A stretch of 64,000 nucleotides of DNA from Hirundichthys speculiger (lineage: Eukaryota > Chordata > Actinopteri > Beloniformes > Exocoetidae), in contig JAGFBZ010002341.1 in the NCBI GenBank assembly GCA_018398805.1, positions 791,001-855,000 on the forward strand, given 5' to 3'. The notes below the pieces were generated by a model, which saw only the letters and a list, made by a program, of their open reading frames with translations, searched no databases and was not told the origin of the DNA. Positions 62,763 through 64,000 of the stretch are shown here, piece by piece (the first letter of the stretch is position 1; the number at the start of each line of letters is the position of its first letter). Both the position numbers and the translations under genes were made by a program.

Positions 62763-62929
62763 CTCAGCAACATTTGCAAGATTATTGTAGTTTTTTTTTG
62801 GACGTCGTCTTTTTTAAATCCAAAGAACTTCCACACGACAGACACGGCTCCTCCTTTAGGAAGAAGTTCCTCAGTCTCATGTTGCCGTTCTGGAGCTTCC
62901 ACTTCGGGACTTTCGCTGTTTGCAGCCAT
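62759..62929 (-). pseudogene. Start of a BED-type hAT transposase, truncated
   Basis: An ATG at 62929 opens 56 codons: MAANSESPEVEAPER, then ELLPKGGAVSVVWKFFGFKK and DDVQ. The AVSVVWKFFGFKKDD stretch is the typical lead-in of a BED finger in ZBED-like hAT transposases. The frame then runs to a stop at the hairpin before any C-X2-C pair, so the finger itself is lost. Confidence 0.8.
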
Positions 62930-64000
62930 CACCGTTTAACCATAAACTAGTAGCGTGTTGTGCCTCCAGTGCAACTGCAAAACAGTCCCCTGTAAAACAA
63001 TGTTCTGCGGCACTTGCGTTCCGCCGCGCGGCGTTTCCAACTTTGTGTACGCTACAGTACATACTCACCGGTATTACAGTATATTGAAAAATTCATATCA
63101 TAAACACCGGTATTCGGTATGAACCGGTATACCGCCCAGCACTAACGATACGTTTCTCAATGTATTGATTGACTCAGAAGCTATTTTCCCGGGTACGTGC
63201 CGCACATCTGGTGAGAGTTAGATGTGATGTGGATAGTTTGTCACAAACAGAGACCTCACTCTTACTGTCACAATGTCATTGTATATATTTATTTTCCTTC
63301 TTTTTTTAAAACAATCACTTAAAGATTCTTTAAGTACCCTTTTGGAGTGTTACCAGCTCCTGCCAGCTTACATTTTATTAAAATGCACTTGAATATATTA
63401 CATTAAAAAAAAAAAATCGGTTTTGCAGATCCTTTAAGTGAGATCATGGCTGAGGGAAGATGTGAAAGGACGTAATAGCTCATAGTGTCTGTAGCATCTC
63501 TGACTAATAGGCATTCATTAGCGGTTATTAATTTGTGCTGTGTTTCTGCAGTTTCTTGGCAGAGCTCCTTATAAGTTTGCGTAGCGACTCAGCCATTTTT
63601 GACACCTCTGTATTTCAGTTCTAGAACTTTTCACTGTTTTCTATAGAGCACATTCTCATCATTTATCCACGCTCTTATTCTAAGTTTATAACTGGAGAGC
63701 AGCAACGACAGCTAAGGTAAAAGGTGTTTGTCGGTGTTAAATTTCTGAGTTTGACCGTTTGCCTGGAGGAGACTCGGGTCAGCTCTCTGGTCTCAGTTGT
63801 CTACACACTACCTAAGGTTAGAGAATAAATAATAGACGAAGCTTGAGGAAAGCCTGTAGAAGTGTCGAGAAGAAAAAAGAACCTGCAGGCACCCGTTATC
63901 AGCTAACAGGAACGATGATGAAACACACTGTAAACGTGATCACTGTAATCTCTCAAAGACCTTGATGTACAGATTATTAATTAAACCACTTTTTTTTCCC

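Larger units (their letters stand above)
62199..63144 (-). mobile_element. hAT-type element, family I, in intron 2
   Basis: Starts TAGTGCTGGGTGGTATGAC and ends ACCGCCCAGCACTA. Flanks ACCATACG (62191-62198) and ACGATACG (63145-63152) match at 7 of 8. 946 bp. The transposase start is on the minus strand, antisense to the gene. It contains a 39-bp tandem repeat near its left end. Confidence 0.93.
61157..64000 (+). other. tmem132e: Start of intron 2 of the TMEM132E-like gene
   Basis: Sequence after the GTAAGT donor is AT-rich and non-coding. No second TMEM132 exon was recognised before the window ends. One complete hAT-type element (62199-63144) is inserted in it. The rest, including 61163-62190 and 63153-64000, shows only short homopolymers and a TG run near 61656-61668. 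At least 2.84 kb of intron is therefore present. Confidence 0.8.

Overview
This 64-kb window looks like nuclear DNA of a ray-finned (teleost) fish. It is AT-rich, has no operon-like gene packing, and is full of fish-type DNA transposon remnants, LINE 3' tails, SINE heads and microsatellites. No rRNA, true tRNA, CRISPR array or bacterial feature was seen. All calls come from reading the sequence; no database search was run.

Only one host gene is supported: the 5' end of a TMEM132-family gene, best matching TMEM132E, on the + strand at the right end. A CpG-rich flank and probable 5' UTR (about 58.2-59.7 kb) lead to a short signal-peptide exon (59716-59794), a 389-bp intron, a large ectodomain exon (60184-61156) and then intron 2, which runs off the window. 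The two exons join in phase (phase 1 to phase 1), and an in-frame stop lies just upstream of the chosen ATG.

The first 58 kb are gene-free as far as can be read. They are a graveyard of transposable elements. Fourteen hAT-type elements can be delimited by terminal inverted repeats plus recognisable 8-bp target-site duplications, and there is one truncated further copy. They fall into about nine terminal-sequence families (called A to I here). Several are nested: a family-A element inside a larger inverted-repeat element (3.2-4.3 kb); a family-E element inside an unclassified DNA element (22.8-24.35 kb); a family-C element inside another dispersed repeat (30.4-31.7 kb); and families C and A both inside family F (36.97-39.06 kb). 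A PIF/Harbinger-like element splits a LINE tail with a 3-bp duplication (33.4-34.5 kb), and a Tc1/mariner-type MITE sits in one arm of a long-inverted-repeat element (44.95-46.82 kb). Four hAT copies keep decayed starts of BED zinc-finger transposases. One of them (37.1-38.2 kb) also carries a nearly complete MADF domain in convergent orientation.

No convincing new biological system was found. The most informative content is the datable transposon stratigraphy, the MADF/BED element, and the transposon load beside and inside the TMEM132E-like gene.
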